A stretch of 22,500 nt of DNA from Sphaeroforma sirkka. Its lineage: Eukaryota; Opisthokonta; Ichthyosporea; Ichthyophonida. The notes beneath the pieces were generated by a model. The model was not told the origin of the DNA, searched no databases, and was given only the letters and a program-made list of their open reading frames with translations. This document shows positions 8,382 to 18,036 of this stretch, piece after piece. A program made the translations under genes and the position numbers. Where the stretch lies: NCBI GenBank assembly GCA_001586965.3, contig LUCW03001019.1, positions 1 through 22,500 on the forward strand, written 5' to 3'. Numbering within the stretch: position 1 is the stretch's first letter; every line of letters begins with the position of its first letter.

Positions 8382-9383
8382 ATGTCTACAAGGACAGATC
8401 TTACCCCATCCCAACAGGTTCTGTCATACTACGAACAAGCTTTATCGCTCGTGGAGCAAGCACGATCATATGTCGATGGCGTCATGAAATCCCGCGCCGA
8501 AGGGGCAACACTCAGAGAAACTGTCGTTAGAGATGCGCTCGAACAAGTGCTCACGATGGTGCATACAGTAGCCGAGAAGGTGGGTGGACAGCAACAGATT
8601 GAGCATGCAGTGGCAACTCTGGAAGCCAGGGGCGCCTTTGGTGTGCTCACTGAGGAAGAGAAAGCCTTAGTCATGAAATCTCTCGACCCAGACCACCACC
8701 GTGGCAGAGAAGATACCTCTGTGCCAGATACCGTACCAGATGCATTGAAGAGTGCGGTGAAGGTTGCCAAGGTAATGAGTGCTAACGGAGAGATCCCCGC
8801 GAAGAGCGCGGACAAAGAACTGAAAGGCGATATAGTGGTGGAGAAAGTGTGCGATAGACTGGAAAATGGGGAAAAAATCAATGCTGTGGAGGTGGTGTCC
8901 CGCGAAATGGCCGAGCCTATTGAAGACAGGCACAAGAAGTCGTCCAAGAAGGCTAAGCAGAAAGAGCTAGAGCAACACGTCAAGAAGGTTGACAATGGCG
9001 AGGCAGTTCCCTCGATTGTACTGTCGCCAACCCCAGCTGCTGCCACTTCATCCCCAGAAGTCGAGCGAGAGAGTGTTGTTCCCAAGGGTGGTGCACCTAT
9101 TCAGTTGGAGAACAAAAAGCTCAAGGACCCTGTGACAGTTCCTGATGCTAGCGATCCGTCTACTTTCTCCAACATCGAGGCCAAGCACGATGTGCAGGCT
9201 GTCAATCCCGATACAGATCACATCAAGCCTAATATGAATCGACAGACAAGTACAGAGTCTACTGGCAGTCAAGGCCGATCAGGTGATAGAGCCAACTCCT
9301 CAGGAAAAACATTTTCTCGCAGCCCAAGCCCACGGAGGGGACTGAGGGAGAAGGTCAAGGGTATATTCCACAAGTCCAAGTAA
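8382..9383 (+). CDS. Unknown intronless gene, paralog B of the tandem pair (333 aa)
   Basis: I do not recognise this family. The first in-frame ATG (8382) opens a frame ending with TAA at 9383. Residues 1-100 form the same predicted helical domain as paralog A, with GATLRETVVRDAL at 41-53, IEHAVATLEARG near 73-84 and EEEKALVMKS closing the domain. Residues 101-300 are hydrophilic and low in aromatics, with a Lys-rich stretch (KKSSKKAKQKELEQHVKK, near 186-203) and many Ser/Pro/Glu, so probably disordered. SRSPSPRR precedes the C-terminal GLREKVKGIFHKSK (320-333), matching the paralog A tail. No signal peptide, membrane span or enzyme motif is visible. It is GC-richer than paralog A, with a longer middle region. 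The domain plus basic tail, joined by a diverged linker, suggests an adaptor or membrane-peripheral protein, but that is inference. Confidence 0.88.
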   Translation: MSTRTDLTPSQQVLSYYEQALSLVEQARSYVDGVMKSRAEGATLRETVVRDALEQVLTMVHTVAEKVGGQQQIEHAVATLEARGAFGVLTEEEKALVMKSLDPDHHRGREDTSVPDTVPDALKSAVKVAKVMSANGEIPAKSADKELKGDIVVEKVCDRLENGEKINAVEVVSREMAEPIEDRHKKSSKKAKQKELEQHVKKVDNGEAVPSIVLSPTPAAATSSPEVERESVVPKGGAPIQLENKKLKDPVTVPDASDPSTFSNIEAKHDVQAVNPDTDHIKPNMNRQTSTESTGSQGRSGDRANSSGKTFSRSPSPRRGLREKVKGIFHKSK

Positions 9384-9705
9384 GGTATTCCAAGGGTATA
9401 TACCTCTATGTCGAGCGCAGTACAGCTGAGTCCTGAGAGTTTAACATTGGATAGGTTGTGCTCGCTTATCGCACTTTCAAAGTCGCCCACAAACCTACGG
9501 AAGCAGGCCATCTCCACGTGTTTCGACTAGCATGTGCGTATATTATCGCGTTATACGAAGCGGCTATATTTAGTATCTACAGTATATATAAAACAAATCA
9601 CCAAACATGTATTTCGAATTGCAATTTCATTCACCTGTATAGGGTATACATATTTACTTGACCATACTGCGAATAGTCCTGGGGTTTCCAGCTGCATATG
9701 TGCTA
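9384..9705. other. Convergent spacer between paralog B and CDC27
   Basis: The stop codons of the two convergent genes are 322 bp apart. Overlapping short open frames on both strands show no coding character. I find no canonical AATAAA on either strand; TATATAAAACAAA near 9583-9595 is the most A-rich candidate for plus-strand 3' processing. Confidence 0.5.
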
Positions 9706-9769
9706 TCACGGGTTGTCATCCTCTACTATATCATTGTCCGCTACGTCGTCGTCATCAGAGTCTATGGGC
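9706..9769 (-). CDS. CDC27: CDC27 exon 13: acidic C-terminal tail
   Basis: After TTATCTCAG the exon supplies the third base of Arg and then PIDSDDDDVADND and IVEDDNP before TGA. An acidic Asp/Glu-rich end is typical of CDC27. The family's short helical segment between DPK and the acidic tail (IKEAID-type) is absent from exons 12 and 13 as joined. Either a small in-frame exon lies in the 675-bp intron (9770-10444) or the segment has been lost. Confidence 0.8.
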
Positions 9770-12700
9770 CTGAGATAATTCATCAAGAATACGAGTGTGT
9801 ATCAATTCGGGTGAGTGGTGGCGTACATGCAGCTCACTCTGCGTTGCGCATCGATTGACGGCGTTACTGACCACAAGTTTCTAGACCTCTCGTGAAAGAC
9901 AAGAAAGTATACGCCAGATAGAAGAACATATATTCGAAATCTCAATTATGTGCAGGCGTAATGCATATCTCGAAGGGAATTTTAGACACAGCATTAGAGC
10001 TAAAGTTGAGAATAAAATGAATGACGGATAGATGATCAATGATTATTCTATGTACGCAGACTTGCAAAAGTTCCAAGTGATGGGTTGTGAATTATAACGA
10101 CACAGGAAAAAGTCAGCTGCGAGCGCTACGAAATTGAGAATCTCTACTCTACGTTGGAGTTATATTTGTGATGCCCAAGCTGATCATTCGCATTGCAATT
10201 CGTATCTCACGGAGACCAACAGAATAGGCAACAGTGATACAGGTGAGCATGCGCAAATGATCGTGAATAGCTTCGAGCGTACCCAGTGAAGTCCTGTATA
10301 GTCTGACGATTTAAATATGCATCTCTAACCACTTATCTTTAATGGTTAGCTCTGGAATTCGAACTGGATCTGAATGGCGACATACATTCAACTATAGTGC
10401 ATGTGGACATTCATATACTTCGACTCATCCACACACTCGCTTACCTGCTTGCGCTCTGAGGGTCCAGGTCTCGGGCCCATCGCAGGTACATAGCCGCGCT
10501 GTAGTAAAGATGATTTACATGGAATATTGTATGGATTAGTTTCTCTTATGTATGATAAAGACAACAGTTTTCATATACAGCTTCTAAATACTGAAAATTG
10601 ATTAAGTTTCGCCTTCAAGTTAAATGCATAATAAATATACGTACATGGAAACCAACGCGAATAACATACTCATTGGTGCGTTCCAGTTCTCTGTAAATCT
10701 TGCTGATGAGATAGTAAATCTTGGCTTCCCCAGGTGCGACGTCCATCAGGTCCAGCAGCAGCACAAGTGCCTCCTAAACGTAAAAGAAAATTTTGCAACA
10801 CATGAGCGGTGCATTCAAAATGCTAATACTCTGGCGGCTGTATACTCCTGTCAAAATGCGGCATAAGAAACTGGCGAAAGTAGCAGCAGTGCTGAGAACG
10901 TGACTATATCTTCGAGTGATGGAGAATCGAAGAAGCCGTGCCCATACACTCGGGCAATACTTTCAGGCGCTATGTACCGTGATCATACAGACTCATATCT
11001 TTAGCCATGTTTTGGACACGTACAGACTCATATCTTTAGCCATGTTTTGGTCACGTACAGACTCATATCTTTAGCCCTATTTTGGTCACGTACAGACTCA
11101 TATCTTTAGCCCTGTTTTGGTCACGTACAGACTCATATGTTTAGCCATGCCTTGGTCACCTGTGTGACCCAGTATTCACTTTGTACTTTGTACCACTCTT
11201 AAAAAAAAAAATCTGTTGTAAAGGTATCCCTGCAAAAGTACTGGCGTCTATTGGGGTGCACCACATACCTCACATCTCCCCAGGAAGTTGAGCACTTTGC
11301 CCTTGTAGTATGTCGCCACCGCGTTCTTGGGATCGATGTTGAGAGCCAGGTCGAAATGGTTTAGCGCTACTACATACTGCTTCTGTACTAAATATACCTG
11401 TGAGAATTGGGGCATGTACTTATCAGTGCTTGAGGCAGTCGCGCAGCGCGCCTATCCCGTGCGCATGATATTGGTTGTTTTCGGGTCGTCTTTTTTTGCT
11501 TGGAGACCAAAGGCTCCTATTGTCAATAACCAAGCTTGGAGCCAGCACACACGAACGCTCAAGCATAAGCATCATGTCGCACTTGATCCGGTTTGGCGTT
11601 AAGCTAGCCAGGCACTCAGCGCAACACCTTTGATCGTAACAACTGTTAAATTTCGCTTAAACACGCGTAGCAACGTGTGATTCGATTGATGATCATCAGC
11701 CAGTCGCGATATATGGGTACCATTGTGCGGGTGTGTTCCATGTGCTCAAATGTGGTGTCGATACAGAGAAGCAATGACAATCAGCCACGCACAACTACAC
11801 TACCGAACACGCACGTATCACATTGGGGCATAAGTACAGACACACTACGCTGGTAGCCGAAGAAAGTAGTTCGGTAGCTCTGCGAGACTATTACCAGTAC
11901 GACACGGCCCTGTCCACGCTGCACGCCATTAAGAGCGACGCCAGATACAACGACACGGGTGAGGTTATAGGTGTAGACTATGCACCGAAAACTTGAGGTT
12001 ATAGGTGTAGACTATGTACCGTAAACTTGATAGGCAGTGAGCGTCACGCAACATACATTGCCCAGGTTGCATGCGATGATACTGCTGTTGGCATTGAGCT
12101 CGTGTGCCTTTACGAAGCATGAGGTGGCTCGAGCGTAGGACTCTTCACGCAGGAAGGTCTGTCCCAGCGCGTTCCAGACATTATAGTACCTGTGGAGTGA
12201 GTGATAGTTTCATAACTAGTGATTACGCGCATCTATATAGACATACGCTTGCAATATACGCCATAAGCTGATCGTGCCTAGCTGCTTGGTGATCTACGAG
12301 CATGCGTGTACCTTACGCATCATCTATGCATTAAGAATATCTATCGATGATATGGTCGCCCGCCATTAAGCGATTGATAGCGGTATTGTAGCCAGACAGT
12401 CTACACTGCTTGCTCCACATCGTGAATCCTGAACGAATACACACACATTAGTGCTGCGCAAATCGATCGACAACATTGAGGCAAAGCGGATACTAAAGTA
12501 TTTAAGTACTGCTGACGAAATGTGATGAGGATCACCCCGTGGTATACACGCTCTAGCGACACTGTGGCCGAATCAAGCTAATTGCCAAGCAAAAGTTCAC
12601 ACAATAAACGTTTCGTTATGCTTTTGAAATGAACGCTCGCGTGACATACTTCTGCTACAGGCAACACGCAGGCATGCTTCCATCTGGTGTGTGCACTGCA

Positions 12701-13289
12701 ATTGCGTGCGTATGCGATACCTTCGTGTTGATATTCAAGCCCGTGCGAACAAACAACAATATACTCTGGAGCCTCACTTTGCCGAGTATATACTGGACTG
12801 AAGTGTTCGCAGTGTGCATACCTTGGACTGATCCTGGCCGCTTTCAAATAGCATGCCTTCGCCTTATCAAAAGCATCAATAGCCTCGTACTCCATACCGA
12901 GCAAGGTGTAGGCATACATATAGTGTGGGTCCAATTGTATCGCCCGCTCGAAGAAGACTTGAGCCGATTCGTGGTCTTTCTGTAGTGAGAAGGCGTTCCC
13001 AACAACGCACCATGCAATTGCGCTGTGTTTGTTGTCTGCCGTCAGTTGGTGACTGAGACCACTCAGTTCCTATATAAGCAGAGATAATCGAAGGTATGTG
13101 AGTCTTGATACGTGCTGAATGCCTATCAAATACAAAATCTGATTTGTACTCCTTTCGTAGTATAGAATACATTACTACATACACGTCTTTGGTACATGTC
13201 ACCTTCATGTATATGATACAAACTTACTTACATGTGTTTGGTACAAGTCTACATACATGAATATGATACAAGGATAAAATAATACAATG

Positions 13290-13321
<32 letters not shown>

Positions 13322-16300
13322 TTATATATATAAAACATATATATACAGGTTTGTGTGTGTAGTATTGCATTTTTTATTAATGGAATTGTGGACACAAATC
13401 GACATCTAGTTCTTTGGGGTACGACACGGTGTTCTTTTCGGCCTCATCTGGCACTTTTACAGGCGTATACATCTGTTAGTTCATATGTATATAGATGTTT
13501 ACAATTCATGTGCACTAACAACATACATACACACAGTATATATTCAAACTTGCATATATCTGACATATATTTTCAGAACCAGAAGTTGTGTATTCCTTTG
13601 ATGTGTTTGCAGTTTCGACAAAATTTAGGCACGTGGATAGTATGTGCACTTGTATGAAAGTGTATGTGCATAGATAAACAATTCAATGGCTATTTGCATG
13701 TGTAACCAACTTTAAACCGACACAACTACCCATTTAGATTTTTTCTGGGTATAATTTATGCCGAAAACTATCCAATGCACAAATCCACTACAAGCCCCCT
13801 ATGCCAGTACTAACAACGAACTCGATAATCCTAATTGGCGTAGTTGCGAGATCTACTGCACACAGTTTATTGATTGTATGCGATTCTCTTCATATCTGGA
13901 TTCCAACTTCCCCCAAATTTCCCAAACTAGTATTTTCACTCCACTTTCCAACTAAGCTACTATCTCGCTTCGTCCCAAACACAAATTGTCATAAGACATA
14001 CCTTGGTGGCCCTCAATTGCCACAGAACGGTCGAGTACAGATCCATGCCGTCATGAGCATACGGTGCAAGCCTGCGAGCATATTCGTATGTTTGGCCTGA
14101 CACGACGTATTCACCTCTCTCGTAGTAGCACTTAGCTATTAACCTCTGTACCCAGGCCGTGTTGACTTGTATCTTTGGTAAGGACCTCAAGATGACTATG
14201 CCTTCTTTACAGGCACATTTGCTTACTTGAGAGTATCTATGTTTTAAGGAGAAGTAGGCATACGTATGCATTTGTAAGCTTGAAGGTTTCATCGGCGCTT
14301 CACGCAAGCGAGCCAAATTGAGACAGCCTCATTATTTCTATAAATGAATTTTTCATCTAAGGCTGTACCTTGTGTACGGTTTTCGAAAGCAACCATACAC
14401 TTGCCCATATGTGAACGCGATAACCACCATACCACAGACAGGCACGGAAGATACATCAGTCGATTGATACAACCAACGTCGCACCAGAAAATATAGACCG
14501 CGTAACGGGATACAGATATACCTTCTGTTTTAACAAACTATCCAATAAATCATACTAACAATATAGGCGATCTATCACCACTCTACAAAAGCACACATAC
14601 ACAATCAATCGCACGACCAATCACGAATGCACAGGAAAAATTAGTGCACATACCCGTCCGCCAGTGTTCTGAAAATCTTCATAATATAGCTTATTGATTT
14701 AGAGGTTGCGTTGTCGCCGGTGAACGGTGCGCCCTAGGAGTGTTAGTAAAACAAATAAATAACAATAGTATATCAGTCAAGAAATCAGAATACATTTGTT
14801 TTGGTCAAAATATTTTTACAGCCACACTTACAAAACACAGATCGATGAAAGCTCGAACAAACATGGCACTACGCGTACGCGATTTCCACTACAAAGTATT
14901 TCTGGATATACGAGAAAGAGAGAGGCACTTGTAGAAAGAGCATGACGCATAGCACTCACAAACTATATAACCAATATTGGGATCACAGATGCACGCGATT
15001 CAGAGGTGACTGCGCATTGTATAGGCATTGTGCTGTACTGACAGCGTGTCCACTCACGAGCAAACACTGTCTATGCAGGCGAATCAGAACTGCGCGCATG
15101 CTACACAGGGTTAAACAATACGGTGGACAGCAGTAAGCTGTACATTTTTATCTCCCATCAAGCGGCGCTCCCCAATATGCGGTTCGCTCTGTAAATATGT
15201 GGACAAAGTATACGATAGGTAGGTTTACCTTCCGGGAGCTTCGCTGACAACTTCGGTCGTTGCGGAATAAGTTCTCGGCTGCGTCGTTAGCTGAGGTGTG
15301 TACATTCGGAGGGGTTGTGTATATAGCGCTTGGTGTTGTATTGATGCTGGCTGCTGTCTTGCTCGTCCTGTCATGGGGTGTTTGATATTGAATAGGCTGC
15401 GTATGAATCATCTAGGAAATGAAAAAGTTATGACGCACAGATAGCCGAAGGATCGAGGACAGTCACTAGGCAAGAAAGTGCATCACATGTAATAGTATAA
15501 AGAAAACATAGACCAATGTACAAAGGCAGCAGCAAGCACACGTGACAGACAACAAGATGCACATCGGATATTCACAGAGTCACGCATTAACAAGTTATCA
15601 AATCGTTCGACGCATCATATATACAATGAGCACAAGCGACAACTACTGTATCATGCCTTTCGTAGATACTTACAGCGGAGCCCTTGCTTTGGGCGCAGGC
15701 TCGTCAGTTTTTAAACTCTTCGCGTAGTAATGTTGTGCCGCAGAGTCCGAAAACTTTCCTTCAATACATTGCCACGCACCCAGATCTGCGAGTCTTTCGC
15801 AGCACTGCAACCATTGAATGAATGCGGCAAGAATGAATATGAAACCGGCAGTAAACTATCTCCAAGTTGGCTTTACATCGAAAACACATCTAACAAAGCA
15901 AGTACATTAAGCATCCTAGAGATCTCGTAAGAAAACTTATAATGAGTCATCTTATCATTTGTATGCAACGTGTGACGCTCAGGGGGCAGTCGCCACTAAG
16001 GACGGCCCGTTATGCAAAGTCGGGCTCAAAGGTCCGAACCCAGCTGCAGTAGTCTGATACCACAAGCTTGACACCGATTTGGTTGTCACCAACCACACTG
16101 GAGCCATCTTATACCACGAAACACTGCACTTCACCTTCCACATATAAGGATTAAGTTCCAAGGCTTCTGAGTACGCCTTGATGGCCTTCAGCACCCGATT
16201 TGTTCGATTAGTCACTTCGCCCAGTAACCACAACACCTCCGATTTGGGGACAACAGGTGCACCAGCAGTGTCGTTAATAGATCCTTCGGGTTCGTTCAGC

Positions 16301-17136
16301 AAGGCGAGCACACAGAGCAGTTGCTCCTCCGCCTCGTGCCATTTGTCCATGTCCCAGCAGACTCTGGCTTTGAGCCAAAGACCATTCACTGGGTGCATAC
16401 AGATCCAGTACGTAGTAGGTGAAGTTGGTACAGACCATGTATCCAGAAGGTATCATTTACGCATTTATAGTCCTCGACCAGGTAATAATTCAAGGCAGAT
16501 ACGATGTACTTTTATATGGAATACAATCCGGAAAGTGTCATTTTCGACTGCGGCACAACTATTGACATGTGAATGGCCGAAGAACACAGGTTAGCATCAG
16601 GGACTGCTTATATCAAGCATACTGCATGAGCACCGGGTAACCTTTGCATACTTCGGGAGACTTGTATATTCCAAACATATGAGCGAGAGGAGCACCTGGG
16701 TATGCGCGATTGACCTCCAGTATAGTGAGACATGTAGTCTACGCCCGCACACACGCGCAAGGCAATATATGCGTGATCTCAAAGCTCATCACACAACCAA
16801 ACACATAGCCAGATAATAATAAGTGGATAACATACCTGTTTGTGGTTCGGGGTTGTCTAATACACCGTAGGCGGCCGTCAGATTGCGGTTGAGAAAGTGG
16901 CACTTGGCTAACAGGCACCGTGTTTGTTCACTATCCTGCTCGGCTAGTGACCTTTCGCAAAGGAAGATGGCATTCTCGTAGTTGTATGCGTCGAGTGAGC
17001 TTTGCGCCGCATTCTTCAGCTGTGTCGCCGTCACCTATTGGTTATAGATATTATGTTCCAACCGTAGAGGGGTGAGTCAGGGCTTGCGTACCTTGTGAAG
17101 ATCGCCTACATTACATACTTCCTGGAAAACTACCAT
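9706..17136 (-). CDS. CDC27: CDC27 / APC3, tetratricopeptide subunit of the anaphase-promoting complex
   Basis: CDC27 is a dimeric TPR scaffold of the APC/C ubiquitin ligase; it binds the C-terminal Ile-Arg tails of the CDC20/CDH1 activators. Thirteen exons, in coding order: 17119-17136, 16836-17034, 16135-16388, 15674-15804, 15229-15411, 14654-14733, 14002-14236, 12822-13069, 12057-12189, 11269-11397, 10670-10773, 10445-10498, 9706-9769 (TGA). About 609 residues result, against 824 in human; most of the shortfall is in the disordered linker. Order matches the family: N-terminal TPR dimerisation domain, Ser/Thr linker, C-terminal TPR superhelix, acidic tail. Eleven of twelve junctions keep phase and alignment length; exon 4 to 5 does not (phase 2 into phase 0), so a small exon or another donor is missing there. 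The start MVVFQE resembles the human N-terminus MTVLQE. Confidence 0.95.
10445..14236 (-). CDS. CDC27: CDC27 exons 7-12: C-terminal TPR superhelix
   Basis: These exons encode the conserved TPR array that recruits activator IR tails. Exon 7 starts YSQVSKCACKEGIVILRSLP and includes NTAWVQRLIAKCYYERGEY and MDLYSTVLWQL. Exon 8 starts ELSGLSHQLTADNKHSAIAW and holds the hallmark DPHYMYAYTLLGMEY and ACYLKAARISP. Exon 9 has YYNVWNALGQTFLREESYA and ANSSIIACNLGN. Exon 10 has LNHFDLALNIDPKNAVATYY and KGKVLNFLGR. Exon 11 has EALVLLLDLMDVAPGEAKIY and YLISKIYRELERTN. Exon 12 (54 nt) has AAMYLRWARDLDPQSAS. Spacing between landmarks equals that in human CDC27 at most junctions, which strongly supports the splice sites chosen. 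Confidence 0.95.
10774..11268. repeat. 35-bp minisatellite in CDC27 intron 10
   Basis: From about 10983 to 11158 the 35-bp unit TCACGTACAGACTCATATCT plus TTAGCCMTGTTTTGG is repeated five times with one or two changes per copy. An A-run at 11200-11210 follows. No coding sequence is seen in the rest of the intron. Confidence 0.9.
11878..11958 (+). CDS. Coding-like plus-strand segment inside CDC27 intron 9, TPR-like
   Basis: In the sense opposite to CDC27, the frame reads ALRDYYQYDTALSTLHAIKS, then DARYNDTG, up to a GG|GTGAGG donor at 11959. An acceptor candidate GGTAG precedes 11878, and the frame is open upstream to at least 11810. Third positions are overwhelmingly G or C, unlike the surrounding intron and like the real exons here. 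The YxxYxxALxxLxxI spacing resembles a TPR helix pair. No second exon on this strand is identified, so it may be one exon of a nested or overlapping gene, a captured gene fragment, or chance. The minus-strand frames here are also open but look less protein-like. Confidence 0.35.
11961..12028. repeat. 34-bp tandem duplication
   Basis: A unit beginning GAGGTTATAGGTGTAGACTA occurs at 11961-11994 and 11995-12028 with two or three differences. It starts within a few bases of the donor of the plus-strand coding-like segment, so that donor is copied in part (GAGGTTATAGG). Confidence 0.85.
12190..12821 (-). other. CDC27 intron 8, no gene or notable repeat
   Basis: This 632-bp intron runs from the donor AAG|GTATGC to the acceptor CCACAG. 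Overlapping open frames on both strands at its 3'-proximal end extend out of exon 8 or are its shadows. Nothing in it resembles a conserved protein or RNA. Confidence 0.6.
13070..14001. other. CDC27 intron 7 with a TA microsatellite
   Basis: The 932-bp intron holds an interrupted TA tract at about 13289-13345 and a short direct repeat near 13190-13270 (GGTACATGTC / GGTACAAGTC followed by TACATGAATATGATACAA). Short open frames on the plus strand show no conserved features. Confidence 0.7.
14237..14653 (-). other. CDC27 intron 6
   Basis: The donor is GG|GTATGT at 14653 and the acceptor CATAG at 14237. The open frame of exon 7 continues upstream of this acceptor (to about 14316), but the phase-2 donor of exon 6 and exact length agreement with the family place the boundary at 14236. 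No other feature is seen. Confidence 0.75.
14654..15411 (-). CDS. CDC27: CDC27 exons 5-6: disordered linker and start of the TPR superhelix
   Basis: Exon 5 (15229-15411) follows TTTCCTAG and encodes 61 residues rich in Thr, Ser, Pro and Asn (TTPSAIYTTPPNVHTSANDA), ending FRNDRSCQRSSRK before GTAAAC. The family linker is similarly low in complexity, carries mitotic phosphorylation sites and has an Arg-Arg-Ser-Ser motif near here. Exon 6 (14654-14733) encodes GAPFTGDNATSKSISYIMKI and then FRTLADG, matching LMSLLREMGKG in human, and ends in phase 2 (GG|GTATGT). Exon 7 supplies the third base. The linker is far shorter than in animals. Confidence 0.82.
15674..17136 (-). CDS. CDC27: CDC27 exons 1-4: N-terminal TPR dimerisation domain
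   Basis: Exon 1 (17119-17136) is only 18 nt, six codons MVVFQE, followed by GTATGT. Exon 2 begins VTATQLKNAAQSSLDAYN after AATAG and ends in phase 1 at ACA|G|GTATGT. Exon 3 starts TG after CCCAG, restoring Val, and carries WLKARVCWDMDKWHEAEEQL and LLGEVTNRTNRVLKAIKAY, ending ELNPYMWK. Exon 4 starts CCERLADLGAW, aligning exactly with the human segment after NPFLW. Reading through the exon 2 donor gives a tempting but false STYYYLAMCLVV extension. In the family this domain forms the homodimer interface. Exon 4 downstream of CIEGKF is divergent and Lys/Pro-rich. Confidence 0.9.
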
Positions 17137-18036
17137 ATTCACCAGGCCCTAGCTGTCTATAGCTCAACTGATAACGCCGTTTCGCAACTCTACTTCGATT
17201 AATGTGCCATGTAAGCAATGTCCTGATGGGCTGATAGCTCGAGAGACATCACAGCCATTAAATGGCTAGTGTTGATCATGCTGATAGGTATATTTCTCTT
17301 TCGGGTGGTGGTCAATACTTTCCACGTATGCACACCGTGCACCTGTTCAAAATGATACTGGTGCAGTCCAAACTGTACTATTGGCAGTTAAAAAATAAAT
17401 TATCATACTTTTATCTTGTAGTTGCCCAATCCGTGCCCAGTTATAATATGTACCTGAAAGAACCTTTGTTCAATATTCGCGCTTCACATGTGAATTTTAA
17501 CCTGATATCGAGCAGCAAGATTCCAGCATACTATACGAAGACAACTCTAGCTTGAGCGTCGCCCGATGCATAACTCGCGTTAACAACAGACAATAAACCC
17601 ACTTAGGAAAAGCTCACGCCACAGAATAATCTACTCGTGTATGACGGGACTTCCGTTTCTCACTTCCCAAAGAATATATTCCATAATCATCAGTGAACAG
17701 AACTCAAACAGACAGTGGAACAGCTGTTCAAGGCGAGGACTTAATCGATTCTGACAGTTGGTAACCGAGTGTGAGTATACTCACAGGTGCAACGACAACA
17801 ACCAATCAACAACCATACCCCCAACAGGCATACATACAATTGCTACAAAATAAGAGCGACCAAGCGGCGTAATCCAGTACATATTTTAAAGAATGGGATA
17901 TCATCGCAAACCAACCAAGTAGATAGACACGTGCAGCAAGCGCAAAGAGCCTATGCGTGAAAGGGCTGGGAGTAGCAGTGACTATTAAAGTAGAATAACG
18001 GCAACAACTGCAACAATATACGAGAGGGACACTCAC
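17137..18036. other. Upstream flank of CDC27, no firm gene
   Basis: No exon is supported. Weak candidates include a short plus-strand frame ending TVEQLFKART at 17745 and overlapping minus-strand frames at 17634-17775 and 17780-17890. None aligns with a family I know, and they conflict with one another by strand. The CDC27 core promoter should lie just right of 17136, but no TATA box or initiator stands out. Confidence 0.45.

Noticed and set aside
8429..9085. 218-codon open frame antisense to paralog B
   Set aside because: Ser/Thr/Cys-rich translation of the complementary strand of a Glu/Lys/Ala-rich gene; no independent evidence.
14237..14316. Upstream extension of CDC27 exon 7 (MARLREAPMKPSS...)
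   Set aside because: Exon 6 ends in phase 2 with FRTLADG, and joining at the CATAG acceptor (14236) gives exact length agreement with CDC27; the extension would insert extra residues and break phase.
16789..16835. Extension of CDC27 exon 2 into STYYYLAMCLVV
   Set aside because: It resembles the next family segment by chance, but the ACAG|GTATGT donor joins exon 3 in phase and exon 3 supplies the genuine aligned segment.
17262..17555. 97-codon plus-strand open frame upstream of CDC27
   Set aside because: No conserved motif, composition like the surrounding non-coding DNA, no splice partner.
17634..17775. Open frames on both strands (TVEQLFKART plus; LEQLFHCLFEF minus)
   Set aside because: Complementary readings of the same bases; neither has a convincing splice partner or family match.
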